DNA of 64,000 nucleotides from Bifidobacterium rousetti (GTDB lineage: Bacteria > Actinomycetota > Actinomycetes > Actinomycetales > Bifidobacteriaceae): NCBI RefSeq assembly GCF_008698235.1, contig NZ_PEBH01000003.1:221613-285612 (forward strand), read 5' to 3'. Position 1 is the stretch's first letter. Each line of letters starts with the position of its first letter. Shown here piece after piece: positions 35,425 through 43,758 of this stretch. The notes beneath the pieces are model-generated. The model had not been told where the DNA came from. It saw only the letters and a program-made list of their open reading frames with translations, and did no database searches. Both the position numbers and the translations under genes were made by a program.

Positions 35425-35640
35425 GTGCGCGCAGAACAACGTCCCTCGGGCGCAATGGCCATCGCCCTGCTCATCACCATCATGAACACGCACGCCGCGA
35501 GCGCCGTCCGATCCGGCATGGACGAGGCCGCCGCATCCACCCTCGGCATGCGCGCCTCGTTCCGCGACGTGGCCATCGTGTGCGCGGTCTGCCTCGTCGC
35601 CTCCCTGTTCATCCGCGACCGCGGCCGCCGGGCCGAGTGA
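35425..35640 (+). pseudogene. C-terminal fragment of an MFS-type transporter
   Basis: An open frame without a proper start encodes MAIALLITIMNTHAASAV, a hydrophilic loop, a second hydrophobic segment (VAIVCAVCLVASLFI) and a charged end RDRGRRAE. The layout matches the last two membrane helices of a drug-exporter-type MFS protein. The rest of the gene is missing upstream, where the ABC operon begins. A separate fragment from the N-terminal half of a DHA2-like MFS protein lies at 42972-43274; whether both come from one ancestor cannot be told. Confidence 0.45.
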
Positions 35641-35691
35641 GCGGTTCCCGACGCGTATCGGCGGGGATCGCTCAGTTCATGACCGACAACA

Positions 35692-35738
35692 TGTCCGATT
35701 TGTCCGATATTGGCGATATGTCCAGTAATGGGTACAAT
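35692..35738 (+). promoter_or_regulatory. Promoter and probable operator of the toxin-antitoxin pair
   Basis: TTGGCG (35710-35715), a 17-bp spacer and TACAAT (35733-35738) form a good vegetative promoter 30 bp before the antitoxin start. Overlapping it, TGTCC occurs three times (35692, 35701, 35719), twice as TGTCCGAT, and GATAT-TGGCG-ATAT shows dyad symmetry around the -35. These are likely binding sites for the HTH antitoxin. Confidence 0.65.
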
Positions 35739-35768
35739 CAGAGAAAGCGTCATCGGAAAGGAACTGCC

Positions 35769-36170
35769 ATGAGCACATTCGAGGCGATCCCCATTTCACA
35801 GATCAGCGAAGGTTCCGCGTACATCACCTCAGGCGACGGCAAGGCGATCCCACTGGACGCAGAGGAGCTGCGCCGAGCGTTCGACGCGATCGTGCACGGT
35901 GGTGGCGCGGATCTCATCACCACGGGCGAAGCCGCGCAGATCCTCGGCGTCTCCCCGAAGACGGTCGCGCGCATCCTCGACTCCGGCGAGATCCCATTCA
36001 CAAGATACGGCTCGAAAGGCAACCGCATGGTCTCCCGAGCGAAAGTCGTCGCCTACCGCGATACATCCGAAGCCCATGGACGTCAGGCACTCGAGGACAT
36101 GCGGGAGGCCGCCAGCCAAGGTGGATTGGACAGCGTCGATTACACCGCCTACCTGTCCCGTTTCAACTGA
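35769..36170 (+). CDS. Antitoxin with excisionase/MerR-type HTH
   Basis: The 133-residue protein has a central DNA-binding domain of the excisionase family (LITTGEAAQILGVSPKTVARILDSGEIPFTRYGSKGNRMV), where the helix-turn-helix and a wing are clear. A short flexible C-terminal tail (about 105-133) is expected to wrap the toxin. The N-terminal 45 residues contain PLDAEELRRAFDAIV. GGAAAGGA lies 6 bases before the ATG. The PIN-domain gene begins 22 bp after its stop, the order typical of type II systems, and the promoter region carries repeated motifs, so it probably represses itself. Confidence 0.82.
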   Translation: MSTFEAIPISQISEGSAYITSGDGKAIPLDAEELRRAFDAIVHGGGADLITTGEAAQILGVSPKTVARILDSGEIPFTRYGSKGNRMVSRAKVVAYRDTSEAHGRQALEDMREAASQGGLDSVDYTAYLSRFN

Positions 36171-36192
36171 GACGGGACAGGTGAAACCCACT

Positions 36193-36750
36193 ATGGTCAT
36201 CGCCTTCCTCGATGCGAACATCTTCCCCCACACATGGTTGACGGACGTATTGCTCACGTTCGCCGACCATCATCTGTTCGACCCCCAGTTCTCCGACGAC
36301 GTGCTCGAAGAGGCCCGATGCGCGTTCGTGGACGATCTGGGACATGACCCGATATGGGTGGATCGCTATCTCGCCGCCATCCGGGACATCAAACCGTACT
36401 ACCTCGTCCCCTCCAAACCGGAATTGGCCGGCGAAGTCGTACTGCCTGACCCCGATGACCGTCATGTGGCGGCCGCAGCCCATAACGGCGACGCCGATGT
36501 AATCGTCACCTTCAATCTCAAGGACTTCCCGGCAAACCAACTTGCCAAAATCGGACTGGCCGCACGACACCCCGATACGTTCCTGACCTCCCTGGCCGAA
36601 TCCCAACCGGAACAGGCGGTCAAGGCCATGCAGGAACTGGTATCGTCCAAGAAACATCCGCCGCGCACCATGCGTGAAGAGCTGGAGCGGCTCGAAGCTT
36701 CCGGCATGCCCGAGTTTTCCCGCACAATGTGTGGATTGCTTCACTTGTAA
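36193..36750 (+). CDS. PIN-domain ribonuclease toxin
   Basis: The 185-residue protein has the acidic pattern of PIN nucleases: FLDANIFPHTW (first Asp), DDVLEEAR (Glu), DPDDRHVAAAAHNGDADVIVT (third and fourth acids) and FNLKDFP. It should cleave RNA with Mg2+ until blocked by the preceding HTH antitoxin. A C-terminal extension of about 55 residues goes beyond the minimal VapC fold. ATG 36193 has no strong ribosome site; GTG 36181 in frame is an alternative, and either would be translated by coupling to the antitoxin. Confidence 0.82.
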   Translation: MVIAFLDANIFPHTWLTDVLLTFADHHLFDPQFSDDVLEEARCAFVDDLGHDPIWVDRYLAAIRDIKPYYLVPSKPELAGEVVLPDPDDRHVAAAAHNGDADVIVTFNLKDFPANQLAKIGLAARHPDTFLTSLAESQPEQAVKAMQELVSSKKHPPRTMREELERLEASGMPEFSRTMCGLLHL

Positions 36751-36783
36751 GCTCCGACAATCTAAGTCTTGGCGTTCCCGTTC

Positions 36784-36806
36784 GGGGCCGCTCGGCGGAC
36801 GGCCCC
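36784..36806. terminator. Hairpin between the toxin gene and the DUF1684 gene
   Basis: GGGGCCG/CGGCCCC stem with a 9-base loop between convergent genes. Confidence 0.5.
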
Positions 36807-36829
36807 AAACGAGCAGAGGACACGGTCTC

Positions 36830-37744
36830 TCAGTGGCGTTCGCCGGCGGCGACGGGGACGGTCACGGTGTTCTCGGCCGGGGCCAATGGGCAGGTGCAGT
36901 AGGGCGAGAACGCGCACGGCGGGTTGAAGGCGCGGTTGAAGTCCAGCAACACGTCCGACTCGCCATTCGGCTCCCCGTCGGCGTCCTCGGCGACCGTCGC
37001 GTTGAGGAAACGGCCGCTGCCGTAGGTGGTGTCGCCGTTGGTGGGATCACGGAAGATGATGAACAGCTCGCGGACGCCGTCCTTCACGCCTCCGTCGAAC
37101 GCGATGAGGCGCTGTTCGACGCCCTGCGCCTCGAAGCGCACCACGCCGATGGCCTCGAGCGTGCTCGTCAGCCATTCGACGCGGGTGCTCACCACCGTGT
37201 CCTGCGACTCGCCGTACGGCTCGAACCGGCCCTCGATCCGCCACGCCGGGTCGAAGTCATAGGCCGGGATGCCCGTGAAATCACGGCGGAACTGCGATTC
37301 GGGGTCCCTCACGCGGATGCCGAACCGGCCGCCGCGCTCGATCACCGCGGCGCGGATCTGCCCGGCTTCGACGTACGATCCGTTCGCGGTGGCGTCGCTC
37401 GGCACACGCACGGGGCCGGCGATCGGCGTGCGATCGCCCTTGGCATCCACCAGCGTCAGCGCGTTGGACTGGTCGCCAGCACTGTCGGTTCCCTTACCGC
37501 TTTCCCCGGACGGCTGCGGCGTGAACATGACCTCGCCATCCTGTAACAGCCATTCGCCATTGATGCCCGGAATGACGGCCCTGAACCCGCCAAGCGCCTG
37601 CAACCAGTACAGTCCGGTCTGGGACAGCCATCCGTACGGCGCACACAGCCCCTCCTCACGTTGACGCCTCCATGCCAGCCAGTCGGCACGTTCATCCGAC
37701 AGCACCCCGTCGGGCTGCGTGATCGTCGTGGAATCGGTCATCAT
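36830..37744 (-). CDS. DUF1684 family protein
   Basis: The 304-residue soluble protein carries the family's hallmark C-terminal stretch: IIFRDPTNGDTTYGSGRFL, then DFNRAFNPPCAFSPYCTCP and LAPAENTV. The cluster of Cys and aromatic residues is strictly typical. The N-terminal segment WRRQREEGLCAPYGWLS is also usual. The biochemical role of DUF1684 is not known. AAAAGGAG lies upstream; ATG 37744 or 37741 may be used. A large open frame upstream to 38206 is made of the palindromic repeat locus and the rib leader and is not coding. Confidence 0.9.
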   Translation of the reverse strand: MMTDSTTITQPDGVLSDERADWLAWRRQREEGLCAPYGWLSQTGLYWLQALGGFRAVIPGINGEWLLQDGEVMFTPQPSGESGKGTDSAGDQSNALTLVDAKGDRTPIAGPVRVPSDATANGSYVEAGQIRAAVIERGGRFGIRVRDPESQFRRDFTGIPAYDFDPAWRIEGRFEPYGESQDTVVSTRVEWLTSTLEAIGVVRFEAQGVEQRLIAFDGGVKDGVRELFIIFRDPTNGDTTYGSGRFLNATVAEDADGEPNGESDVLLDFNRAFNPPCAFSPYCTCPLAPAENTVTVPVAAGERH

Positions 37745-38255
37745 ACGCTCCTTTTCGATGTTTCGAGGTATCGGAGTCCGGCTTCCCTCGCCGTTCCTCC
37801 CCCATACGACCATACCGGTACGGTTCCAGTGCCGCCAGTCACCCCCTCCCAGAGACAACCCCGGTCCTGGGCGTACGTTCGCCCGGATATTCCCCCATCC
37901 TTTCCGGGCAAACGTACGGTAACGAGCACTCACTGTACGTTCGTCCGGACATTTCTTCGTCTCTTCCGAATCAACGTACGGTAGGTATCTGTTAACGTAC
38001 GTTTGCCCGGATACGGCCGCAAAACACCCGGACAAACGTACGGCAATCCGGCAACCTGCCATCAAGATATGCCGTCGACACCGAGCCAGCTCGCCCCGAT
38101 GCCGAACTTGGCCAGAATGATCACCGCATCCGGCATGACTCGTCCATCGTGGACGCCCATCGTCCTGATGCATCGCGATGGTCCGCATCCTGAGATTGCC
38201 GTACAAACCTGTCCCGCCGGCCTTGTACGTTCAGGAATCGCTAATTGAACAAGCA
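37745..38255. other. 511-bp divergent intergenic region with three palindromic repeats
   Basis: It lies between the starts of the DUF1684 gene and the FMN riboswitch. It contains the three 47-bp palindromes described separately (37872-38042) and no gene. Promoters for both directions must be here; the rib promoter is expected in 38100-38250 but I cannot pick its boxes. Confidence 0.6.
37872..38042. repeat. Palindromic repeat family 2, locus A (three units)
   Basis: Three palindromes of about 47 bp lie at 37872-37918, 37935-37980 and 37996-38042. Each begins CGTACGTT(t/c)G(c/t)CCGG and ends with the near complement CCGG(g/a)CAAACGTACG or a close variant, enclosing a 15-17-base loop. The first and third have different, conserved loops. 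The middle unit is more degenerate. Confidence 0.9.
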
Positions 38256-38372
38256 TCTTCAGGGCAGGGTGAAATTCCCGATCGGCGGTACAGTCCGCTA
38301 GCCTCGCGAGCGATTGAGGGGCCGAACCGGTGAGATTCCGGTACCGACAGTCATAGTCTGGATGGAAGAAGT
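38256..38372 (+). ncRNA. FMN riboswitch (RFN element)
   Basis: The conserved RFN landmarks are present in order: TCTTCAGGGCAGGGTGAAAT, TCCCGATCGGCGGT, the AGTCCGC segment, GGGCCGAACCGGTGAGATTC, GGTACCGACAGT and the closing TCTGGATGGAAGAAG. The 5' and 3' ends (TCTTC/GAAGA) pair. FMN binding should reduce expression of the riboflavin operon that follows. Confidence 0.97.
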
Positions 38373-38402
38373 TGCGGCGGTGCGAGCATGCGCATGTATC
38401 GG

Positions 38403-38489
38403 CATGCCCTTGCGCGGCCCCTTTGACGACGCCCTGGCATTCCTTTGGAATCCAGGGTTTTCGCGTTTTCGGGGCCGCGCGAGGGCATG
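38403..38489 (+). promoter_or_regulatory. Large hairpin in the riboswitch expression platform
   Basis: CATGCCCTTGCGCGGCCCC (38403) pairs with GGGGCCGCGCGAGGGCATG (38489) across 19 positions with one G-T pair. Inside sits a second hairpin CCCTGG-ATTCC/GGAAT-CCAGGG. There is no T run, so control is more likely by translation: CCCCT at about 38525 could pair with the AAAGGGG ribosome site just before ribD. Confidence 0.65.
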
Positions 38490-38559
38490 GTCCGGCATAC
38501 CGCTCGCGTCAGCCTTCCCATGAACCCCTGGACATGCCCTATCGAGCGAAAGGGGATTC

Positions 38560-39675
38560 ATGGACGATAGGGACTTCATGTCCGTGGCGCTGCGCCACGC
38601 ACGGCTCGGAGCGGGCAGAGTCAACCCGAATCCGATGGTGGGCGCCGTCATCGTACGAGATGGCGAGATCATCGCCACCGGCCATCATGACCATTTCGGC
38701 GGCTGGCATGCCGAACGCGCCGCATTCGAGGCCGCGAAACGGGCGGGCGTCGACGTTCGCGGCGCCACCATCTACGTCACGTTGGAGCCCTGCTGCCATA
38801 CCGGCAAGCAGCCGCCGTGCTCCAAGGCGCTCATCGATGCGGGACTGGCCCGCGTGGTGGTCGGCTCCCCCGATCCGAATCCTCTGGTTTCCGGCAAGGG
38901 TGTGAATCAGCTGCGCGACGCCGGCATCGAGGTCGTCGAAGGCGTATTGCGGGACGAATGCGACCGGCTCAACGAGATCTTCCTGCATGCCATCACCACG
39001 CGCACGCCGTTCGTCATGCTCAAATACGCGATGACGCTGGACGGCCGCATCGCCACCTCGACGGGTCTGTCCCGTTGGATCACCGGCGAGGATGCGCGCC
39101 GCCGCGTGCACGAGGATCGCGGCAGGTTCGCCTCGATCATGGTGGGCGTGGGCACCGTGCTGGCGGACGATCCGCAGCTCACCTGCCGCATCGGCGGCGG
39201 TCACGATCCGGTGCGCGTGGTGTGCGACACCCATTTGCGCACGCCGATCGACGCGATGATCGTCGCCACCGCGCGCGAGACGCCGACGATCATCGCCACG
39301 ACGGTCGACGATGAACGGCGTACGCTCCCCTACCGTGAGGCCGGATGCGAGATCCTTCGCGTGGACGCTGACGATGACGGTCACGTGAGCGTCGCCGGGA
39401 TCGTGAGGGCACTCGGCGAGCATGGATTGGACAGCGTGATGATCGAGGGCGGCGGAACGCTGGCGTGGTCGGCGCTGCGAGATCATGTGGTGTCCAAGGT
39501 GAGCGCCTACGTCGCGCCGAAGCTGTTCGGCGGACGAAACGCCCCCGGCCCGGTGGGCGGCGAGGGGGTCGAGGCTCCCGATGACGCCTTCCGCATCATC
39601 GATCGCACCGTCGCCACGGTGGGCAGCGACATCGTCATCGAGGGAGGTGTCGAGTATGTTCACGGGAATCGTTGA
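38560..39675 (+). CDS. ribD: Bifunctional riboflavin deaminase/reductase
   Basis: The 371-residue enzyme does the second and third steps of riboflavin synthesis from GTP. Residues about 1-145 are a zinc deaminase (HAERAAF, then EPCCHTGKQPPC). The rest is the NADPH reductase (FVMLKYAMTLDGRIAT, WITGEDARR, IMVGVGTVLADDPQLTCR, VMIEGGGTL). Length fits the family. AAAGGGG precedes the ATG. It is the first gene of ribD-ribE-ribBA-ribH and lies under the FMN riboswitch. Confidence 0.97.
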   Translation: MDDRDFMSVALRHARLGAGRVNPNPMVGAVIVRDGEIIATGHHDHFGGWHAERAAFEAAKRAGVDVRGATIYVTLEPCCHTGKQPPCSKALIDAGLARVVVGSPDPNPLVSGKGVNQLRDAGIEVVEGVLRDECDRLNEIFLHAITTRTPFVMLKYAMTLDGRIATSTGLSRWITGEDARRRVHEDRGRFASIMVGVGTVLADDPQLTCRIGGGHDPVRVVCDTHLRTPIDAMIVATARETPTIIATTVDDERRTLPYREAGCEILRVDADDDGHVSVAGIVRALGEHGLDSVMIEGGGTLAWSALRDHVVSKVSAYVAPKLFGGRNAPGPVGGEGVEAPDDAFRIIDRTVATVGSDIVIEGGVEYVHGNR

Positions 39676-40327
39676 GGATTTGGGCACGGTCGTGCGATTG
39701 GATCGCGGCGCCGATTTCGCCCATCTGACCGTCGACTCGCCGGTGGCGGTGACCGACCGGACGGCCATCGGCGAAAGTATCGCCGTCAACGGCGTGTGCC
39801 TGACCGTGACGGCCGTACAGGGCACGGCGTTCACCGCGGACGTGATGCACGAGACGCTGCGCCGCTCCTCCCTCGGAACCTTACGGCGCGGCGACCATGT
39901 CGATGTGGAGCGAGCGATGCCCGCCGACGGCCGTTTCTCCGGACACATCGTCTCCGGGCACATCGACGGCACCGGCGTGATCGAGTCGATCACGCCCGAC
40001 GGCATCGCGAAGGTCTATACGATCCGCGCGCCGTACGAGCTCATGCGGTTCATCGCCGAGAAGGGGTCGATCGCCGTCGAGGGCATCAGTCTGACGGTGA
40101 CGACCGTGACGGAGACCGCATTCGGCGTCTCCCTCATCCCGCATACCGCCTCGCGCACGGTGCTTGCCGAGCGCGGCGTCGACGACACCGTCAATCTCGA
40201 AACCGATCCGATCGCGAAATACGTGGATCGTCTGCTCACGATGCCGGCACACGGGGCCACCGTCAGTGACGGCGCAGGATGTTCCGGAGCGATCACCGAG
40301 AACTTCCTCATCGAACACGGATTTTGA
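39656..40327 (+). CDS. ribE: Riboflavin synthase, alpha subunit
   Basis: The 223-residue enzyme dismutates two molecules of 6,7-dimethyl-8-ribityllumazine to riboflavin. It shows the internal two-barrel duplication: MFTGIVEDLG, VNGVCLTV and GHIVSGHIDGTG in the first half, then EGISLTV and VSLIPHTA in the second. GGGAGG lies 8 bases before the ATG at 39656, which overlaps the ribD end by 20 bp. Confidence 0.97.
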   Translation: MFTGIVEDLGTVVRLDRGADFAHLTVDSPVAVTDRTAIGESIAVNGVCLTVTAVQGTAFTADVMHETLRRSSLGTLRRGDHVDVERAMPADGRFSGHIVSGHIDGTGVIESITPDGIAKVYTIRAPYELMRFIAEKGSIAVEGISLTVTTVTETAFGVSLIPHTASRTVLAERGVDDTVNLETDPIAKYVDRLLTMPAHGATVSDGAGCSGAITENFLIEHGF

Positions 40328-40364
40328 CATGCGCACGAACCTCTTCACAGACAAAGGACACAAT

Positions 40365-41696
40365 ATGACTTCATCGAACACCGATCAGACGAATACCGAT
40401 CAGGTGGCACGCGCGATCCGCGACATCCGGGCGGGACGCATCGTCGTCGTGGCGGACGACGAGGGACGCGAGAACGAGGGCGACCTCATCTGCGCCGCCC
40501 GCCACGCCACGCCGAGCAACATCGCCTTCATGGCCTCGCACGGCCGGGGGCTCATCTGCACGCCGATGAGCGCCGAGCTGGCATCGCGACTCGAACTGCC
40601 GCCGATGGTCGCCACGAACACGGACAACCATCACACGGCGTTCACCGTGTCCATCGACCATGTGACCACGTCCACCGGCATCAGCGCGCGCGACCGTTCG
40701 CTGACCGCACTGGCCTGCATCGACCCGAATACGCGGCCGGAGGACTTCCGCCGCCCCGGGCACATGTTCCCGCTGGTGGCGCGCGAAGGCGGCGTGCTGG
40801 AACGCAACGGACACACCGAGGCGACCGTCGATCTGGCCCGGCTGGCCGGATTCGAGCCGTGCGGCCTGTGCTGCGAGATGATGAAGGAGGACGGCACGAT
40901 GATGCGACGCGGCGATCTCGAACGGTTCGCCGCCGAGCACGATCTCGCGTACATCACCATCGCCCAGCTGCAGGAGTACCGGCGCACGCACGCGTTCCCG
41001 AGCGTGGTGCGTCGCGTCGCACAGGTGGATCTGCCCACCGACTACGGACGGTTCACAATGGTCGGCTATGAATCCGAGGACGGCGGCGAGCATGTGGAGC
41101 TGGTGATGGGCGACGACATCCTCGCCGCGATGGCCGACACGGAAAACGCGTCCGGCGCATCAGATACGGCGGCGGCGATCCCGCCCGTGCTGTGCCGCAT
41201 CCACTCGCAGTGCATGACCGGCGACGTGTTCGGATCCCAGCGCTGCGACTGCGGTCCGCAGCTGCACGAGGCGATGCGTCGCGTGGCCGATTCGGGCCGC
41301 GGCGTGATCCTCTACTTAAGCCAGGAGGGTCGTGGCATAGGACTCCTTAACAAGCTGCGCACGTATGAGCTGCAGGAGCAGGGCTTCGACACGCTTGACG
41401 CGAATCTGAAGCTCGGCTTCCCCGCCGATGCACGCGAGTATGACACGGCGGCGGCCATGCTGCGCGATCTCGGCATCGTATCCGTCGACCTGATGACGAA
41501 CAACCCGGACAAGATCGGTCAGCTGGAACGTGCCGGCGTCACCGTCGCATCCCGCGTGCCGATCGTCATCCCGCCGAACGCGTTCGACGCGAACTACCTG
41601 TCCACCAAACAACGGCGCATGGGACACCTGTTGGGCGTCCCCGCGACCGCCACAACCACCACAACCACCACTGCAACAATCACCAAGGAGAACTGA
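40365..41696 (+). CDS. ribBA: Bifunctional DHBP synthase/GTP cyclohydrolase II
   Basis: The 443-residue fusion makes both precursors of lumazine. Residues about 1-200 are 3,4-dihydroxy-2-butanone-4-phosphate synthase ([33 protein letters not shown]). Residues about 205-430 are GTP cyclohydrolase II with the zinc motif CDCGPQL after GDVFGSQR and the QEGRGIGL loop. The C-terminus runs into a Thr-rich tail ([17 protein letters not shown]) encoded by ACC/ACA repeats. AAAGGACA precedes the ATG at 40365. Confidence 0.97.
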   Translation: MTSSNTDQTNTDQVARAIRDIRAGRIVVVADDEGRENEGDLICAARHATPSNIAFMASHGRGLICTPMSAELASRLELPPMVATNTDNHHTAFTVSIDHVTTSTGISARDRSLTALACIDPNTRPEDFRRPGHMFPLVAREGGVLERNGHTEATVDLARLAGFEPCGLCCEMMKEDGTMMRRGDLERFAAEHDLAYITIAQLQEYRRTHAFPSVVRRVAQVDLPTDYGRFTMVGYESEDGGEHVELVMGDDILAAMADTENASGASDTAAAIPPVLCRIHSQCMTGDVFGSQRCDCGPQLHEAMRRVADSGRGVILYLSQEGRGIGLLNKLRTYELQEQGFDTLDANLKLGFPADAREYDTAAAMLRDLGIVSVDLMTNNPDKIGQLERAGVTVASRVPIVIPPNAFDANYLSTKQRRMGHLLGVPATATTTTTTTATITKEN

Positions 41697-41697
41697 C

Positions 41698-42204
41698 ATG
41701 ACCGTATTCGAAGGCCAGCTGGTCGCGAACACCACCACCCTCACCGAAAGCGCAGCGAACGCGCCGATCCGCATCGGCATCGTCGTCGCCCGTTTCAACG
41801 AGTTCATCACCTCGAAGCTATTGTCTGGCGCACAGGACGGTCTGCGCCGTCACGGCGTGGCCGACGAGAACATCGACGTGGCGTGGGTGCCCGGCTCGTT
41901 CGAGATCCCGATCGCGGCCAAGCGCATGGTGTCGACCGGCCGCTACGACGCGGTAATCTGCCTCGGCGCGATCATCCGCGGCTCCACTTCTCACTACGAC
42001 CTCGTATGCAACGAGACCGCGAAGGGCATCGCACAGGTGTCGCTGAGCTCCGACGTGCCGGTGCTCTTCGGCGTGATCACCACCGAGAACATCGAACAGG
42101 CCATCGAACGCGCCGGCACCAAGGCCGGCAACAAGGGCTTCGACTGCGCGCTCGGCGCCATCGAGATGATCAACGTACTGCGCGCCATCGGCGACGGCGA
42201 GTGA
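41698..42204 (+). CDS. ribH: 6,7-dimethyl-8-ribityllumazine synthase
   Basis: The 168-residue enzyme condenses the products of RibD and RibB. Signatures: [45 protein letters not shown] (with the catalytic His) and [28 protein letters not shown] precedes the ATG, one base after the ribBA stop. It is the last operon gene; repeat locus B follows and may act as its terminator. Confidence 0.97.
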   Translation: MTVFEGQLVANTTTLTESAANAPIRIGIVVARFNEFITSKLLSGAQDGLRRHGVADENIDVAWVPGSFEIPIAAKRMVSTGRYDAVICLGAIIRGSTSHYDLVCNETAKGIAQVSLSSDVPVLFGVITTENIEQAIERAGTKAGNKGFDCALGAIEMINVLRAIGDGE

Positions 42205-42273
42205 TTGGCATAGCCGACGTAACCGACGTAGATGTACGCCCATGACCGACCCCAACGGGAATCCGGTCCTAGG

Positions 42274-42382
42274 CGTACGTTCGCCCGGATATTCCCCCAT
42301 CCTTTCCGGGCAAACGTACGGTGAGTGCCCGTCAACGTACGTTTGCCCGGATACGACCGCAAAACACCCGGGCGAACGTACG
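42274..42382. repeat. Palindromic repeat family 2, locus B (two units)
   Basis: Units lie at 42274-42320 and 42336-42382. The first matches unit 1 of locus A almost exactly, including loop TATTCCCCCATCCTT; the second matches unit 3 of locus A (loop containing CCGCAAAACA). They follow the ribH stop by about 70 bp, and the second unit forms the C-terminal codons of the gene on the other strand. Confidence 0.92.
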
Positions 42383-42781
42383 GTTCACCGCCCATAGCAC
42401 GGTGCCGTACACGAGTCCGACCACGGTCACCACCACAAGCCAGACGACGCCGGCCATTCCGGTGAAATCCGTATGCCACCACCATCCCGTCAGGACGGCG
42501 AGCGACACACCCGCCACGGCGAACATCACCTCGTTACGGCGCAACGTCGGTTGCGCCAATAGCATGTCCGCCAACAGCCGACGCACATACAGGAACTGGA
42601 CGACCATCAATACCCCGACCAGCACGACCAGCTTCCAGAACCCCGGTGGCACGGGACGATCAGCCCCCAAAGCAAAGACGACCACCCACCCGAGGAAGCA
42701 CACCACGCTCTCCGCCCCGGAGATGACCGCCGTCCTCCGCTTCGACGGTTCCACCTGTCCGATCGGTTTCATGCGCCCCAT
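42332..42781 (-). CDS. Small four-helix membrane protein with repeat-derived C-terminus
   Basis: The 149-residue protein has four hydrophobic segments (VVCFLGWVVVFALG, LVVLVGVLMVVQFL, VMFAVAGVSLAVLTG, GVVWLVVVTVVGLVYGTVLW). I do not recognise a family. The last 15 or so residues (FARVFCGRIRANVR) are translated from palindromic repeat unit B2, so the original C-terminus was probably replaced when the repeat arrived, or the annotated stop is fortuitous. The start may be 42781 or the Met at 42772. The gene borders a decayed region and could itself be declining. Confidence 0.55.
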   Translation of the reverse strand: MGRMKPIGQVEPSKRRTAVISGAESVVCFLGWVVVFALGADRPVPPGFWKLVVLVGVLMVVQFLYVRRLLADMLLAQPTLRRNEVMFAVAGVSLAVLTGWWWHTDFTGMAGVVWLVVVTVVGLVYGTVLWAVNRTFARVFCGRIRANVR

Positions 42782-42820
42782 TTCGCCAGTCTTGTTTCCG
42801 CTTCCCGCTCCGGTTACTCG

Positions 42821-42964
42821 TCACTCCATCGTATCGCCGCCCTGAGCTTCGTAATAGCGCACCAACGGCAGAAACAGCTCGTCCACGACGGCGCCGATGT
42901 CCGATTCCGAGAGCGGCCGCATGTCGCGGATGATGGCGGCCCGGCCCAGATCGCCCGGCATGTG
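42821..42964 (-). pseudogene. C-terminal fragment of an unidentified regulator-like protein
   Basis: The minus-strand frame ends RDMRPLSESDIGAVVDELFLPLVRYYEA plus a few residues and a stop. It has the look of the last helix of a TetR-type repressor, but the N-terminus is missing: upstream of about 42964 the coding signal switches to the plus-strand MFS fragment. The identity is a guess. Confidence 0.3.
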
Positions 42965-42971
42965 CATCAGG

Positions 42972-43274
42972 GTTTCCGGCAGTTCGCCGGCAACATCCCC
43001 GTGCTGCTCGCCGCCCGCGGCATCATGGGCGCAGGAGCCGGCATCGTCATACCGATGGGGCAGGCCCTGCTGAGCATCATGTTCCGCGGAGGCGAACTGT
43101 CGCGCGCGATGACCGCATGGGCCATCGCGGGCACGCTGGGCGTGCCGTTCGGCCCCGTCGTCGGCGGCGCCGTCACCGCGATATTCGGATGGCGCGGCAT
43201 CTTCGTCGCTCGTCATCGCGATCACAACCACCGCCGTAGCAGCGATCTCGCGCAAGCACAACCCACACGATTGA
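42972..43274 (+). pseudogene. Frameshifted fragment of a DHA2-type MFS transporter
   Basis: The frame encodes helices 3-5 of a drug-exporter-type MFS protein: VLLAARGIMGAGAGIVIPMG, the motif region MTAWAIAGTLGVPFGPVVGG and IFGWRGIFV. Near 43205 the sequence must change frame to continue (SLVIAITTTAVAAISRKH, then stop at 43272). Both ends of the gene are missing and there is a frameshift, so it is dead. Confidence 0.7.
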
Positions 43275-43457
43275 CAGTGGCGGCATCACCGCATGAGCCG
43301 CATGACCTCTGATCTCCGATTCGTCTGGCACCGTCAATCTGCCCGATGCCCGCTGCGATACGGCGCGAGCGCGCACTTCGTCAAACCGCATCATAAGCCG
43401 TCCCATCGGCCGTCCTGCAGAGACGCAGCAAACACTAAAGCAGACTTTTGGCATCGA

Positions 43458-43527
43458 CTACAGCAATATTATGGCAATGGCTACAGCAATATTCAATATT
43501 ATGGCAATGGCTACAGCAATGTTATGG
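43458..43527 (+). repeat. AT-rich imperfect tandem repeat
   Basis: CTACAGCAAT(ATT)n-TATGGCAATGG recurs at 43458, 43481 and 43511 with units of 23-30 bp. The composition is far from that of the chromosome. It lies at the head of the DUF4143-like fragment. Confidence 0.8.
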
Positions 43528-43758
43528 TATATCGACTGCACGCATTCCCAAACCAAGCCGGAACTCATCGAGATCAAATCCGGGCGCATGTACCATGACA
43601 GGTTCGCAAGGCATCTACGATCGGTTGGCACATTGCTGAACGTTCCGGAAACGAACCGCACGGTTGCCATGCGAATCGACACCCCATACATCGATCACGG
43701 CATCAACGTATGCCCCATCCGCAATCTGCTGCTGCGGGGGGAACCTCCCGTCGCATGA
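43519..43758 (+). pseudogene. C-terminal fragment of a DUF4143-type AAA protein
   Basis: The frame contains TKPELIEIKSGRMYHDRFARH followed by GTLLNVPETNRTVAMRID and HGINVCPIRNLL. This resembles the nuclease-like C-terminal domain (E-x-K) of bacterial AAA proteins with DUF4143. The ATPase part is absent and the fragment is preceded by tandem-repeat sequence, so it is a remnant. Confidence 0.45.
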
